From contig JAISHO010000047.1 in NCBI GenBank assembly GCA_031262485.1, forward strand, positions 53,277 through 117,276: a stretch of DNA of 64,000 bases, read 5' to 3'. The translations under genes and the position numbers were made by a program. Origin of the DNA: Propionibacteriaceae bacterium (GTDB taxonomy: Bacteria; Actinomycetota; Actinomycetes; Propionibacteriales; Propionibacteriaceae). Shown here one piece after another: positions 18,178-28,134 of this stretch (positions are counted from its first letter, which is position 1; each line of letters starts with the position of its first letter). The notes below the pieces were generated by a model. That model worked only from the letters and a program-made list of their open reading frames with translations, was not told the DNA's origin and did no database searches.

Positions 18178-18670
18178 GTCGCCGCTGCCGGTGAGATGGT
18201 CCCGGGGCGGGATCCTGACGCGGGATGGGAGAACGTTTTCCCTTGAGGATCGCTCTTTTCCCTCCGCGAATCCTCACTGAAAGATAGAACTATTGTCGAA
18301 TGTGTTTCACGGGAAACGTTGACGGAGGGAGCCTCGTCGCCATGTTGGACCGTTCGACGGAATGAGGTTGCCGATGAAGAGGGTGCAACCGATTGATTCT
18401 CGACGTCGCTCCTCCCAATGAGGGGGGATACCAAAAGCGGGGTCAAAGCGCTCTCAGCCGCCTAGGAGGGCCGCTGAGAGCTATTTCGCAGTGAGACAAC
18501 GTCAAAAATCAGGGCCAAAGATGCCGAATCGGAGAAATACGCGGTAGACTAAGGCGGTTGCCTGGGTGGTGCCGTGCCCGTCTCGTCCTCATGAAGGGCG
18601 TTTCGTCGAGCAAGCGTCCCCGGCCATCTAGATCGACGCATGACAGCGTCCGAAGCAGTGGAGGAGAACG
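18178..18670. other. Intergenic region upstream of gyrB
   Basis: 493 bp without a supported gene. Holds the parS-like site at 18303-18318, an inverted repeat GCTCTCAGC (18450-18458) / GCTGAGAGC (18473-18481) with a 14-nt loop, and the gyrB ribosome site GAGGAG shortly before 18671. The gyrB promoter must be here; I cannot pick a convincing -35/-10 pair. The hairpin lacks a T-run, so it is not a clear terminator. Confidence 0.5.
18303..18318. promoter_or_regulatory. Near-consensus parS site
   Basis: TGTTTCACGGGAAACG matches the 16-bp parS consensus TGTTTCACGTGAAACA at 14 positions, with one change in the central core (T to G) and one outer mismatch. It lies about 1 kb from the DnaA-box cluster in the 493-bp gap between the gene at 17557 and gyrB, outside coding sequence, where secondary parS sites often occur. 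Confidence 0.55.
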
Positions 18671-20929
18671 ATGGCTGACGACTCTCAGGAGTCTCCCACG
18701 ACAGAGTCCCCGATCGCGTCGGCATCCGGCGCGTCCGGGGCCGATGCCTCATCATCCAGCATGTCTACTGGCCATGATCCCGTCGCCGAGGCGATCGGCG
18801 CCGCCGATTGGTCGATCGATTCCGCCAACGGCCAACCCGAAGGGCAGTCGCGTTCCTTGCTCAACGCGGCGTCACCGACCGAAGAATTCGCCCCGGACGA
18901 GGTGGAGAAGGACGATCTCGTCGACGATTCGTCGATCACCCTGTCCGATGAGGGCCTCAGCAGCAGGGTCGACGAAGGAAGTTACGATTCCGACGCCATC
19001 ACCGTCCTCGAAGGTCTCGAGGCCGTCCGGGTGCGCCCGGGCATGTATATCGGCTCGACGGGCGAACGCGGCCTGCACCATCTCGTCTATGAGATCGTCG
19101 ATAACTCCGTCGACGAGGCCTTGGCCGGTTACTGCGACACCATCGATGTCCGCATCCTCGACGGCGGCGGCATCCGCGTCACCGACAATGGGCGTGGCAT
19201 TCCTGTCAAGGAACATCCGACCGAACACATCTCCGCCCTCACCGTCGCCTTGACAAAACTGCACGCCGGCGGCAAGTTCTCCGGCTCGGGTTACAAGGTT
19301 TCCGGCGGTCTGCACGGCGTCGGCATGTCGGTCGTCAACGCGCTCTCGACGCGTCTCATCGCCACCGTTCAGCGCGACGGCTACGTTTGGCGGCAATCCT
19401 TCCACCTCGGCGATCCGGACGGCCCGCTTGAGCAGCTTCGCCCGATGGAGCCGGGGCAGTCGACGGGCACGACGATCGAGTTCTACGCCTCCCCGGAGAT
19501 CTTCGAGACGACGGTGTATTCCTTCGAGACGCTGGCGACGCGCTTCCGCGAGATGGCCTTCCTCAACAAGGGGCTGACGATCGCCATCACCGACGATCGC
19601 ACGGGATTCGTCGACGAGAACGGGGACCAAGTCGCGAAATCCTTCCGCTACGACAACGGCCTCATCGACTACGTCCGCTATCTCATCGGCACGCGCGAGG
19701 TCATCAACCCGAGCGTCATTGACATCGAAGCCCAAGACGTCGAGCACATGATGTCGCTCGAGATGGCGATGCAGTGGTCGACGGCCTTCTCCGACTCGAT
19801 CCACACCTTCGCCAACACCATCAACACGGCCGAGGGCGGCACCCACGAGGAAGGGTTCCGGGCCGCTCTCACGAACACGGTCAACCGCTGGGGCGAGACC
19901 TGGGGTCTCATCAAGAAGAAAGAGGATCGCGTCTCCGGCGACGACATCCGCGAGGGGCTGACCGCCATCGTCTCTGTCAAGATCGCCGAACCGCAGTTCG
20001 AGGGGCAGACGAAGACGAAACTCGGCAACACCGAGGCGAAGAGCTTCGTGCAGAAGGTCGTCAACGATCGTCTCGGTGATTGGTTCGAGAAGAACCCGTC
20101 CGAGGGCAAGGACATCATCCGCAAGGCGCAGGCCGCCGCGACGGCTCGGATAGCCGCCCGCAAGGCGCGTGACCTCGCCCGCAACCGCAAGGGACTCCTC
20201 GGCGGCGGCGGGTTGCCCGGCAAACTGGCTGACTGTCAATCGAACAACCCCGAAGAATGCGAGATGTTCATCGTCGAGGGCGATTCGGCCGGCGGTTCGG
20301 CCAAGGGCGGGCGGGATCCCAAGATCCAGGCGATCCTCCCGATCCGCGGCAAGATCCTCAACGTCGAAAAGGCCCGTCTCGACCGCATCCTCCAGAACAA
20401 GGAGGTCGAGGCGATCATCAACGCCCTCGGCACCGGCGTCCAGGAGGATTTCGACATCAACAAGCTGCGCTACCACAAGCTCGTCCTCATGGCCGATGCC
20501 GACGTCGACGGCGCGCACATCCGCACCTTGCTCCTCACTTTGTTGTTCCGCTTCATGCCGGAACTCATCAAGGAGGGGCACGTCTACCTGGCTCAGCCGC
20601 CGCTCTTCAGGATTCGCTGGACGAACGCGCCGCACGAGTTGGCCTACAACGACACCGAGCGCGACATGATCCGCGACCAGGGGCTCGCCAGCGGCAAGAA
20701 GCTCCCCCAGGTCAACCCGATCCAGCGGTATAAGGGTCTCGGCGAGATGAACGCCTCCGACTTGTGGGACACGACGATGGATCCCGAGCGGCGTTCGCTT
20801 CTCCAGGTCAAGCTCGACGACGCCGCGGCCGCCTCCGAGATGTTCACCATCCTCATGGGTGAGGACGTCGAGCAGCGCCGCGGATTCATCCAACGCAATG
20901 CTAAAGATGTTCGTTTCCTGGATATCTGA
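18671..20929 (+). CDS. gyrB: DNA gyrase subunit B, N-terminally extended
   Basis: 752 residues. GHKL ATPase: [108 protein letters not shown]. The C-terminus is [10 protein letters not shown]...[17 protein letters not shown]. GyrB supplies ATP hydrolysis for negative supercoiling with GyrA. Canonical GyrB starts near [16 protein letters not shown], which here is residue 104; the preceding 100 residues are an acidic Ser/Ala-rich extension. The SD GAGGAG directly precedes this start, so the extension appears genuinely translated. gyrA follows 173 bp later. Confidence 0.98.
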   Translation: MADDSQESPTTESPIASASGASGADASSSSMSTGHDPVAEAIGAADWSIDSANGQPEGQSRSLLNAASPTEEFAPDEVEKDDLVDDSSITLSDEGLSSRVDEGSYDSDAITVLEGLEAVRVRPGMYIGSTGERGLHHLVYEIVDNSVDEALAGYCDTIDVRILDGGGIRVTDNGRGIPVKEHPTEHISALTVALTKLHAGGKFSGSGYKVSGGLHGVGMSVVNALSTRLIATVQRDGYVWRQSFHLGDPDGPLEQLRPMEPGQSTGTTIEFYASPEIFETTVYSFETLATRFREMAFLNKGLTIAITDDRTGFVDENGDQVAKSFRYDNGLIDYVRYLIGTREVINPSVIDIEAQDVEHMMSLEMAMQWSTAFSDSIHTFANTINTAEGGTHEEGFRAALTNTVNRWGETWGLIKKKEDRVSGDDIREGLTAIVSVKIAEPQFEGQTKTKLGNTEAKSFVQKVVNDRLGDWFEKNPSEGKDIIRKAQAAATARIAARKARDLARNRKGLLGGGGLPGKLADCQSNNPEECEMFIVEGDSAGGSAKGGRDPKIQAILPIRGKILNVEKARLDRILQNKEVEAIINALGTGVQEDFDINKLRYHKLVLMADADVDGAHIRTLLLTLLFRFMPELIKEGHVYLAQPPLFRIRWTNAPHELAYNDTERDMIRDQGLASGKKLPQVNPIQRYKGLGEMNASDLWDTTMDPERRSLLQVKLDDAAAASEMFTILMGEDVEQRRGFIQRNAKDVRFLDI

Positions 20930-21102
20930 GCGAACAAACGTGTTGTGTTCCGTTTCTCACCCGGTGCGACGTTCCGGTCTCGACGACGGCGCGGCTGGTG
21001 GCGCGTCGCCTCGCGGTGGCCCCGCGTGCCTCGGCTCGATCACGGAACCCCTGCCTCTCCCCCTCATCCCGGCTCAACGAAGCCAGATTAGAAAGTTGAC
21101 CC

Positions 21103-24000
21103 ATGGCTGACGATCCCCTCGACGAGGAGACCACGGCGCCGGTCGAAGGCGCTGATAACAACGATCTCGCGGATAATTTGCAGGCGCGGACGGAACCGAT
21201 CGATCTCAACACCGAGATCCAGCGCTCCTATCTGGACTACGCCATGTCCGTCATTGTCGGGCGTGCGTTGCCCGATGTCCGCGACGGCCTCAAGCCGGTC
21301 CACCGGCGTGTCATCTACGCGATGTATGACGGTGGCTATCGCCCCGATCGAGGGTGGAACAAGTGCTCGCGTGTCGTCGGTGAGGTCATGGGTCTTTACC
21401 ACCCGCACGGCGACTCGGCCATCTATGACACCCTCGTGCGGTTGGCGCAGCCCTGGGTCATGCGCGCTCCCCTCGTCACGGGGCAAGGCAACTTCGGCTC
21501 TTCCGGCAATGATAAAGCCGCCGCCATGCGGTACACCGAGTGCAAGATGGCACCGCTCGCCATGGAGATGGTGCGCGACATCACCGAGGACACCGTCGAC
21601 TTCCAGCCCAACTACGACAACCGCGAGACGGAACCGACCGTTCTGCCGGCCCGCTTCCCCAATCTCCTCGTCAATGGTTCGACCGGCATCGCCGTCGGCA
21701 TGGCGACGAATATTCCGACGCATAACTTGCGCGAAGTCGCCGAGGCCGTCTACTGGGCGCTCGACAACCCCGACGCCACGCCGGCCGAGTTGCTCGAGGC
21801 CTCGATGGAGCGGATCAAGGGCCCCGACTTCCCCCTCGGCGGCCTCATCGTCGGTCGCAGCGGCATCGAGGACGCCTACCGGACGGGCCGCGGTTCCGTC
21901 ACCATGCGCGCCGTCATCGATATCGAGGAAGACAATCGCGGGCGCACCCAGCTCGTCGTCACCGAATTGCCCTACATGTGCAATCCGGACAACCTCGCCC
22001 AGCGCATCGCTGAGCTCGTCAACGCCGGCAAGCTCAACGGCATCGCCGACCTGCGCGACGACTCCTCGGCCCGCACCGGCCAGCGCCTCGTCATCGTCCT
22101 CAAGCGCGACGCCCAGCCCAAGGTCGTCATCAACAACCTTTATAAGCACACGAGTTTGCAGGACACGTTCGGCTGCAACATGATCGCGTTGGTCGACGAG
22201 GTGCCCCGCACTTTGCGCCTCGACCAATTCATCTCGGCTTGGGTCGGCCACCAGATGGAAGTGATCCAGCGCCGCACGCGTTATCGCATCGCCGCCGCCG
22301 AACGTAACGCCCATATCTGGCGCGGGTACGTCGCCGCTCTCGACCAACTCGACGCTGTCATCGCTCTCATCCGGGGCTCGCGTGACGCCGAGGTCGCCAA
22401 GCAGGGCCTCATCGAGTTGCTCCACTACACCGATCCCGCCACCGGTCAGGACCGTCACATCGACGAGGACCAGGCCACCGCCATCCTCGACCTCCAGTGG
22501 CGCCGGCTGGCCGCCATGGAGCGTCAGCGGATCATCGAACGGCTCGCCGAGATCGAGCGCATCTTGGCCGATTTGCGTGACATTCTCGCCTCGCCGGAGC
22601 GTCAGCGTCGGATCATCGCCGACGAATTGCGCGAGATCGTCGATAAATATGGTGACGATCGCCGCACCCGGATCATCCGGGCCGACGGCGACATGTCGGA
22701 GGAGGATTTCATCCCCGACGAGGATGTCGTCGTCACGATCACCCACGGGGGCTACGCCAAGCGCACCCGGGCCGATCAATATCGTCTCCAACGCCGCGGC
22801 GGCAAGGGAGTTCGTGGGGCGACGCTGCGGGCCGACGACGAGGTGGCGCACCTCTTCACGACCCACTCGCACCAGTGGCTCCTCTTCTTCACGACCCAGG
22901 GCCGCGTCTACCGCACGAAAGTGTGGCAACTGCCCGAGGGCGGGCGCGATGCCAAGGGCGGCCACGTCGCCGGGCTGCTCAGTTTCCAGCCGGAGGAGCG
23001 GATCGCTCAGGTGTTGACGATCGACTCCTACACCGATTCGGCCTACCTTCTCTTGGCCACCCGCGCCGGGCTCATCAAGAAGACGGAGTTGACGGCCTAC
23101 GACTCGTCGCGCCAAGCCGGTGTCATCGCCATCAACTTCCGCACCGAGGGCGATGAGCTCATCGGGGCGGCGTTGTGCGATGAGTCCGACGACATCCTCC
23201 TCATCTCGCGCAAGGGCCAAGCCATCCGCTTCCCGGCCAGCAACGAGCAGCTGCGCCCGATGGGCCGGGTCGCCTCCGGGGTCACCGGGATGCGGTTCCG
23301 CTCCGGCGACGAGTTGCTCTCGATGTCGGTCGTCCGCTCAAGCGGGTCGGGCCTAGCCGAGGAGACGACGGTCTTCGGCGAAGAAGTCGACGGTTCAATC
23401 GACGATGCTGCCACGACGTATGACGCAAGCGACACATCCGAGCAGTCCGATGCCACGGCGCCGGATCTCGGCGACATCATTCCCCAGCCTGGCGACGAAC
23501 CGCGTTACGTCTTCACGATGACCGACGGCGGCTACGCCAAGCGCACCGCGATCGGCGAGTACCGCGAGCAGAGCCGGGGCGGCCTCGGGGTGCGGGCGAT
23601 GCGCCTCAACGAGGATCGTGGCTCGCTCGTCGGCGGTCTCGTCGTCACGGGCTCCGATGAGGTCATCTCGATCAAGACCTCGGGGCAGATCATCCGCAGC
23701 GCCGTCGCCGACGTCTCCGTCCAGGGGCGCGACACCATGGGCGTCAAATTCGTCGGCCTCAAGGGCGACGACCGCGTCGCCGTCATGGCCCTCTACCCCC
23801 GTTCCCCCGGCGATGGCCTCAGCGCCACCACCCCGGAGAGCCCGATCGACCCCGAGGCGCCCGGCGACGAGCTGGACGAAACGGGCGGTGTCGGACGTAT
23901 GACTGATGACGATTCCCTGTCTGACGATGAGGGGACTTTCGACGAGTCGACGGAGGTGGATCGTGCCGACAATGATGATGTCGATGGGGACGAGGACTGA
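21103..24000 (+). CDS. gyrA: DNA gyrase subunit A with an acidic insert in the C-terminal domain
   Basis: 965 residues. Breakage-reunion domain: [39 protein letters not shown] (quinolone region with the sensitive-type Ser and Asp), catalytic Tyr144 in [10 protein letters not shown]. The C-terminal beta-pinwheel carries the GyrA box QRRGGKG at about 563. Between blades, residues 746-801 are an acidic low-complexity insert ([18 protein letters not shown] and on) before the next blade resumes at [14 protein letters not shown]. The C-terminal tail of about 55 residues is also very acidic. No intein or frameshift. The ATG at 21103 has only a weak SD. Confidence 0.98.
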   Translation: MADDPLDEETTAPVEGADNNDLADNLQARTEPIDLNTEIQRSYLDYAMSVIVGRALPDVRDGLKPVHRRVIYAMYDGGYRPDRGWNKCSRVVGEVMGLYHPHGDSAIYDTLVRLAQPWVMRAPLVTGQGNFGSSGNDKAAAMRYTECKMAPLAMEMVRDITEDTVDFQPNYDNRETEPTVLPARFPNLLVNGSTGIAVGMATNIPTHNLREVAEAVYWALDNPDATPAELLEASMERIKGPDFPLGGLIVGRSGIEDAYRTGRGSVTMRAVIDIEEDNRGRTQLVVTELPYMCNPDNLAQRIAELVNAGKLNGIADLRDDSSARTGQRLVIVLKRDAQPKVVINNLYKHTSLQDTFGCNMIALVDEVPRTLRLDQFISAWVGHQMEVIQRRTRYRIAAAERNAHIWRGYVAALDQLDAVIALIRGSRDAEVAKQGLIELLHYTDPATGQDRHIDEDQATAILDLQWRRLAAMERQRIIERLAEIERILADLRDILASPERQRRIIADELREIVDKYGDDRRTRIIRADGDMSEEDFIPDEDVVVTITHGGYAKRTRADQYRLQRRGGKGVRGATLRADDEVAHLFTTHSHQWLLFFTTQGRVYRTKVWQLPEGGRDAKGGHVAGLLSFQPEERIAQVLTIDSYTDSAYLLLATRAGLIKKTELTAYDSSRQAGVIAINFRTEGDELIGAALCDESDDILLISRKGQAIRFPASNEQLRPMGRVASGVTGMRFRSGDELLSMSVVRSSGSGLAEETTVFGEEVDGSIDDAATTYDASDTSEQSDATAPDLGDIIPQPGDEPRYVFTMTDGGYAKRTAIGEYREQSRGGLGVRAMRLNEDRGSLVGGLVVTGSDEVISIKTSGQIIRSAVADVSVQGRDTMGVKFVGLKGDDRVAVMALYPRSPGDGLSATTPESPIDPEAPGDELDETGGVGRMTDDDSLSDDEGTFDESTEVDRADNDDVDGDED

Positions 24001-24080
24001 TGGTCACGGTTGCGCTCGCCCCAGTTCGCTCGGGTACTGTTACCCCATTGATTCAGCGCGGCTGACCGAGGAGGCGTCGG

Positions 24081-24854
24081 GTGAGTAGCTCACACACGGT
24101 GTCGGATCTCCCTGCGGGGTCCGGGCACACGGGCGCGTCCGGGTCGTCCGGATCCGCCGCCAGTCGGGGCAGCGCCCGGTTTCAGGCCGCCCAACTCGGC
24201 CCGCGCAAGCGCGAATCTGCCCAGCAGGCGGCATCGTTGCAGCGTTCGAGCAGCCGTGCCGGGGGTGTTCCCGGCAAAGCCGGCCCGGGTCGCACGTCGA
24301 CCGCGTTGACGCCCGCGGGTTCCTCGGTCGCCGATCTGCCCGCTCCCAAGGCGCCGGCCGTCCCCGCCTCGAGCGGTTCGGGAGGGTCCGGCCACACCGG
24401 TCATTCCAGCTCCGGCCATAGTGGCGGCACGCGTCCGGCGGCGGCGCAGGTGCGCACGGCGACGCGTAACAGCCGTCCCCGTCAAACACGCAAGGCCCGC
24501 CTGCGGGTCGCCCGGGTCGATCCCTGGTCGGTGACGAAGACGTCGCTGCTCTTCGGAGTCGCCGGCGGCATCATGCTCGTCGTCGCCACGTTCATCGTCT
24601 TCGCCGTGCTCGGCGCGACGGGTTTGTGGGGCGCGATCAACAATGTCGTTTCAGAGATCTTCACGTCGCCGACAGCGACCTCCGATTTCGACATCACGAA
24701 CTACATCAACACGCGCCGGGCGACCGCTTTCGCCGCCCTGCTGGCCGCGATCGACGTCATCATCATCACGGCTCTGTGCACCGTCTTCGCTTTCCTTTAC
24801 AATCTCGCGGCCAACGTCATGGGTGGCATCGAGATCACTCTCGCCGAAGACTGA
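24081..24854 (+). CDS. DUF3566 transmembrane protein (gyrA-adjacent)
   Basis: 257 residues. The first 140 residues are Gly/Ser/Thr/Ala-rich and disordered. The C-terminal DUF3566 domain starts at RLRVARVDPWSVTKTSLLFG, with two membrane helices (LFGVAGGIMLVVATFIVFAV and FAALLAAIDVIIITALCTVF) and a short region ending NLAANVMGGIEITLAED. In actinobacteria this family follows gyrA almost without exception (Mycobacterium Rv0007 position); its role is unclear, possibly in the envelope. The GTG start at 24081 has GAGGAGG upstream and is 80 bp after gyrA, so the two may be co-transcribed. Confidence 0.9.
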   Translation: MSSSHTVSDLPAGSGHTGASGSSGSAASRGSARFQAAQLGPRKRESAQQAASLQRSSSRAGGVPGKAGPGRTSTALTPAGSSVADLPAPKAPAVPASSGSGGSGHTGHSSSGHSGGTRPAAAQVRTATRNSRPRQTRKARLRVARVDPWSVTKTSLLFGVAGGIMLVVATFIVFAVLGATGLWGAINNVVSEIFTSPTATSDFDITNYINTRRATAFAALLAAIDVIIITALCTVFAFLYNLAANVMGGIEITLAED

Positions 24855-25348
24855 TCGTCACCCTATTCACCGATCCCGAGCGGCCCAGGCCGCCCGAGGC
24901 TTGGAAGCATGGGAACGCTACCGTCTAGTGCGAGCGGATCTTCGGCGCATCTCCGCGATGATGGGGCCGCCGACACCGCCACCTCCCGCCCACGAATGAC
25001 ACGACATCCTCATGCGCTCAGAGGGATTCCGCGCGTTTGCCCGACTCCGTACCATCTCGATGTGGTGCGTTGTGTCCACGATGAGCTTGTTGGAGATCGA
25101 CCTTGGTGTGAAGGTGTGGTGTGGTGGTCCGTGGCCAGCGCTGGGTGATGGCGACATCCCCGTCCCAAGGGGCGCGATGGTGAGGCTATCGTCGAGACGT
25201 TCATGATATTTCGGCTTGTCACGTGCAACTTCCAGCGTGCGGACTGGCCGAATCTTTCGCACGATCTTTCTCATGAATCTGCCACCGACCTCTCACTGGC
25301 TGCCCTAAACCGATAGCATGTTCGTGGTGGTATTCAAGAGGATGTGGT
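24855..25348. other. Intergenic region, no supported gene
   Basis: 494 bp between the DUF3566 gene and the LCP-like gene. Many actinobacteria place tRNA-Ile and tRNA-Ala genes here; I see no cloverleaf. Short ORFs on both strands have no SD and poor codon use. A stretch at 24900-25000 reads in frame as a charged helix ending in a Pro run and may be a gene relic. The LCP-like promoter must be near the right end. Confidence 0.5.
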
Positions 25349-26737
25349 ATGAACGGGAAGGTAGCCGCGTTTCGTCGACGGCGGCGATTGAGGCGATTAA
25401 GTAAAGGGACACTCGCGTTCGTCTGTGCGGGTGTGGTGGCTGGGGCCGCCGATGTGACGTTCCTCATGGAGCGGGTCACTCGGGTCGATGTCCCCCTGAC
25501 ATATTCGGCGACAGCCCAGAATTTAGGTGAGACGTGGGTCTTCCTCGTCTCCGATCAACCCTCCCGGCAAGGCGTCGATCTCCCGAGCGTCGCCACCGCC
25601 GCCCCTGGGGATGAAGCAGCGTTCATCGTCGTCGCTCACCTCTTCGATTCCGGCGAGGTCGATCTCTTCATGATCCCCCGCGAATTGACCGTCGACTCCC
25701 CCGATGAGACGGTCGCCAAGCTCATCGCCAGTGGCGAGTCGGCCATCCAGGAGGCGGCCGAAGCGGGCATGTCCGAGGCGCCCCAAGCCCAATCTTTGCC
25801 GGCTCCCCCTAGCGATGGGGGGCCCATCGGCAAGGAATCAGGCGTCGACGAGAAGGAATACGCTTCCCTGTTCGCCAACGAGGTGATCGACACTGGTGTC
25901 GTCATCGAGTCTGACGAGGGCGACGGCGAAGAGCCCGCTGATGAAGGCGAGGCGCCGGCTGATCCTGAAGCTCCCCCCGAAGGAGAAACCGGCGAGGCCC
26001 CTTCAGAAGAGCCGCCCGCTGAAGGCGAGCCGCAGGGTGAGGACGAGTTCCCCGAAGGCGAAGAGACGGAAGACGCGGACGCGGTTGATCAGGAGGCGAC
26101 CCCCCTCGATGGCGAGACTCCCCTGCCCGAGCGGATGACGATGGGCGCGACCCTCGAGTTCGGCCCGTCAGGCTTAGCTGAGTCGATGTGCGAGACGCTC
26201 GGCGTCCCGGCCGACAATCTCATCATGATGTCGATGAAGACGTTCTCCGAACTCGTCGACATCATCGGAGGTGTCACGATAGAAGCCGACGCCCCGACGC
26301 GCGACCGGGCCTCCGGCCTCGACCTCGTCAATCCCGGCGCCCATCTCTTCGGCGCCGAAGAGACGCTCTCGTTGATGCGGGCCTACGATCTCGAGCAGCT
26401 CGACGATGGTTCCTGGTCGACGATCCCGCTGGCCGAGGAAGTGACGGTCCGCGCGGAGATCGCTGGCCAGGCCGTCTCCCAAGTCGCCTCGCAGCTCCAT
26501 GGCGCGCGTGATCCACTCACCGTCCACCGTCTCGCCTGGGCGACGGCGGGAGGCACGATGATCGATTCGGCGATCTCCACCTTCGATGTGACGACGTTCT
26601 TCGAAGCCCTCGATCAGCCGATCCCCGTCTTGCCGGTCTCCGTCACCGACACCGAGACGACGACGATCGTCGAACCCGGCGAGGAGACGTGGGAAGCGCT
26701 CAGCGATGCCGGCTATGGGGGCGTCTGTCGGTTCTGA
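25349..26737 (+). CDS. Divergent LytR-CpsA-Psr (LCP)-like membrane protein
   Basis: 462 residues. A basic N-terminus and one membrane helix (TLAFVCAGVVAGAADVTFLM) anchor it, with the rest outside. The LCP pattern is recognisable: ETWVFLVSD, DLFMIPREL, LGVPADNLIMMSMKTFSELVDIIGGVTIEAD, NPGAHLFGAEETLSLMRAYD. LCP proteins transfer anionic glycopolymers to peptidoglycan. Here the usual IPRD is IPRE and the final R-x-R is partly lost. An acidic insert of about 100 residues (about 175-255, rich in Glu, Pro and Gly) splits the domain. It may be a non-catalytic paralogue. The ATG at 25349 follows AAGAGGA. It is monocistronic and converges on the hydrolase gene. Confidence 0.65.
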   Translation: MNGKVAAFRRRRRLRRLSKGTLAFVCAGVVAGAADVTFLMERVTRVDVPLTYSATAQNLGETWVFLVSDQPSRQGVDLPSVATAAPGDEAAFIVVAHLFDSGEVDLFMIPRELTVDSPDETVAKLIASGESAIQEAAEAGMSEAPQAQSLPAPPSDGGPIGKESGVDEKEYASLFANEVIDTGVVIESDEGDGEEPADEGEAPADPEAPPEGETGEAPSEEPPAEGEPQGEDEFPEGEETEDADAVDQEATPLDGETPLPERMTMGATLEFGPSGLAESMCETLGVPADNLIMMSMKTFSELVDIIGGVTIEADAPTRDRASGLDLVNPGAHLFGAEETLSLMRAYDLEQLDDGSWSTIPLAEEVTVRAEIAGQAVSQVASQLHGARDPLTVHRLAWATAGGTMIDSAISTFDVTTFFEALDQPIPVLPVSVTDTETTTIVEPGEETWEALSDAGYGGVCRF

Positions 26738-26902
26738 CCCCCGATGGCCGCCGCGGTCCTCTGATCGCATCCCCCACTGGTCTGTCTCCCCGCTCACATT
26801 CCTCATAGAGAACGCGCACGCCCGACCGACATTGGGTCCCCGCTCGTAGCGATTGACGGATCACCACCGTCACCCGATGACAAGGTCCCGCTGATGAATC
26901 GA

Positions 26903-26938
26903 CGGCTGGGGCAGCGGCACATGCCACCACCCCAGCCG
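26903..26938 (-). terminator. Hairpin terminator after the hydrolase gene
   Basis: CGGCTGGGG (26903-26911) / CCCCAGCCG (26930-26938): a perfect 9-bp stem with an 18-nt loop that can pair further. It starts 15 bp beyond the stop of the minus-strand hydrolase and sits between two convergent genes. Confidence 0.7.
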
Positions 26939-26952
26939 CGGCGATGTCAGCC

Positions 26953-27624
26953 TCAGGCGACCCCGAGAAGGATCTGAGCGAGTTCGGCGGGCTTGTCGAT
27001 CATGAGGTCATGGCCACAGTCGACGAGGTGGGTCTCCCAGGCCGGGTCGGCGCTGTACTGCTCGTAAGCGGCCTGCCAGCCAGCCGAGGGGAACGTCGTG
27101 CGCACATACACCTTGCGGGCGACCGTGAGGTAGGCGTCGGCGGCGTCGAGTGGTTCGGTGTAGGTGTGGACGGGTTGCGGGGTGACCATGGCGTCGACCC
27201 ACGCCTGATCGGCCTCGTTCACCTTCATCCCGGCGGCGGTGTAGGGCGGCAAGGTGCCGGTGTCAGGCACCTCGCGCGGCGAGATGTCGATCATCGACTG
27301 CCCGGCGGCCGGCATGAACGCGTCGAGGAAGACAAGCGCGCCGAGCCGGTCGGCCGCCTTCTCCGCGACCCCGCCGAGGACGACCCCGGCGTAGGAGTGC
27401 CCGACAAGGATGACGTCGCTCAACTCCTCCCATTGAAGAAGGTTGACGACGTCGTCGATGTGCGTCGAGAGATTGACGGAGTCGTCGCACAGATGGGAGC
27501 GATCCGCCAGCCCCGTCAGCGTCAAGGGATACACCTCGTGCCCGGCTTGTCGCAGCAGGGGTGTGACCCGCTTGTAGCACCAAGCCCCGTGCCAAGCTCC
27601 GGGAACCAATACAAATGTGGCCAT
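26953..27624 (-). CDS. Alpha/beta hydrolase (salicylate-esterase/hydroxynitrile-lyase-like)
   Basis: 223 residues. Starts MATFVLVPGAWHGAWCYKRV, the typical opening of the MES/HNL-like esterase group. Nucleophile elbow GHSYAG at about 80-85; the catalytic His in CGHDLMIDKPAELA near the end; the acid probably in the LDA.. segment before it. The natural ester substrate is unknown. The ATG at 27624 has GAGGAGG upstream on the minus strand; 31 codons further upstream are open but have no such signal. It is a single gene, with a terminator hairpin just after its stop. Confidence 0.9.
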   Translation of the reverse strand: MATFVLVPGAWHGAWCYKRVTPLLRQAGHEVYPLTLTGLADRSHLCDDSVNLSTHIDDVVNLLQWEELSDVILVGHSYAGVVLGGVAEKAADRLGALVFLDAFMPAAGQSMIDISPREVPDTGTLPPYTAAGMKVNEADQAWVDAMVTPQPVHTYTEPLDAADAYLTVARKVYVRTTFPSAGWQAAYEQYSADPAWETHLVDCGHDLMIDKPAELAQILLGVA

Positions 27625-27881
27625 GTCATCCTCCTCGATGCTCATCGACGACGGCGGTGAAGCGCCGACACAGTCCCAGTTTAGACGCCACGTCGATAGA
27701 GCCTCGTCATCCCCCACACGCTGGCATTTGATTATGGGGCACCTCGGTCACCTGTGTGAGGTGATGGGAAGCGAGAAGCGAGTTTCTTTGACACTCGCCA
27801 TCCCCCCGTCCCTGTCCTCGCTTCCTCCCGGTGTGACCCGGACGTTATCCACGGGGCCATCTGAACAGAGGAGACTCCAAA

Positions 27882-27973
27882 CGGCAGATACGGCGTGAGG
27901 CCAGCGGCAGATCGTTACCAGGAAGAGCGGCAGATAAGGCGTTGTTCCCGTTGAAAAATGGCACTGATAAGGG
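27882..27973. repeat. Four tandem 23-bp repeats, left block (inverted orientation)
   Basis: CGGCAGAT recurs at 27882, 27905 and 27928, exactly 23 bp apart; a fourth, diverged unit at 27951 carries AAAAATGGCAC. These units are the reverse complement type of the block at 28002-28134 (compare CGGCAAAATGGCAC with GTGCCATTTTGCCG). Left and right blocks therefore form opposed arrays around a 28-bp centre. The pattern fits the multiple terminal sites of IS21-like elements with the transposase genes deleted, but no inverted terminus or target duplication was verified. Confidence 0.7.
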
Positions 27974-28001
27974 ATTTCAGGGAGTTTGACCATCAGTGGT
28001 T

Positions 28002-28134
28002 GTGCTCATTTGCCAGGGGTGTCCGTGCTAATTTGCCGCTGGTGACTGTGCCATTTTGCCAGAGGTGTCCGTGCCATTTTGCCGCTATGACCCGTGCAGA
28101 TCTGCCGCCGATGTCCGTGCCGTTTTGGCCGCCA
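28002..28134. repeat. Six tandem 23-bp repeats, right block
   Basis: Units start at 28002, 28025, 28048, 28071, 28094 and 28117, a strict 23-bp period. Each begins GTGC and has a core resembling CATTTTGCC followed by a variable part ending in about TGTCC. The core of units 3 and 4 is identical (GTGCCATTTTGCC). There are no spacers, so this is not a CRISPR. The units are oriented opposite to those at 27882-27973. Confidence 0.8.

Noticed and set aside
18872..20893. 673-codon open frame on the minus strand opposite gyrB
   Set aside because: Mirror of biased codon use in gyrB (runs of Asp/Glu/Arg/Leu/Val), no SD, no family motif; gyrB on the other strand is certain.
21088..23220. 710-codon open frame opposite gyrA
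   Set aside because: Same shadow effect; composition is only D/E/G/R/L/V and gyrA is complete on the plus strand.
24918..25274. 118-codon minus-strand ORF in the gap before the LCP-like gene
   Set aside because: No SD, no recognisable motif, mixed composition; looks like chance in a GC-rich gap.
24855..25348. tRNA-Ile/tRNA-Ala genes expected after gyrA
   Set aside because: No acceptor/anticodon/T-arm pattern or T-loop GTTCRA context could be fitted.
27882..28134. CRISPR array
   Set aside because: Units follow each other without spacers, units themselves diverge, orientation flips, and no cas genes are near.
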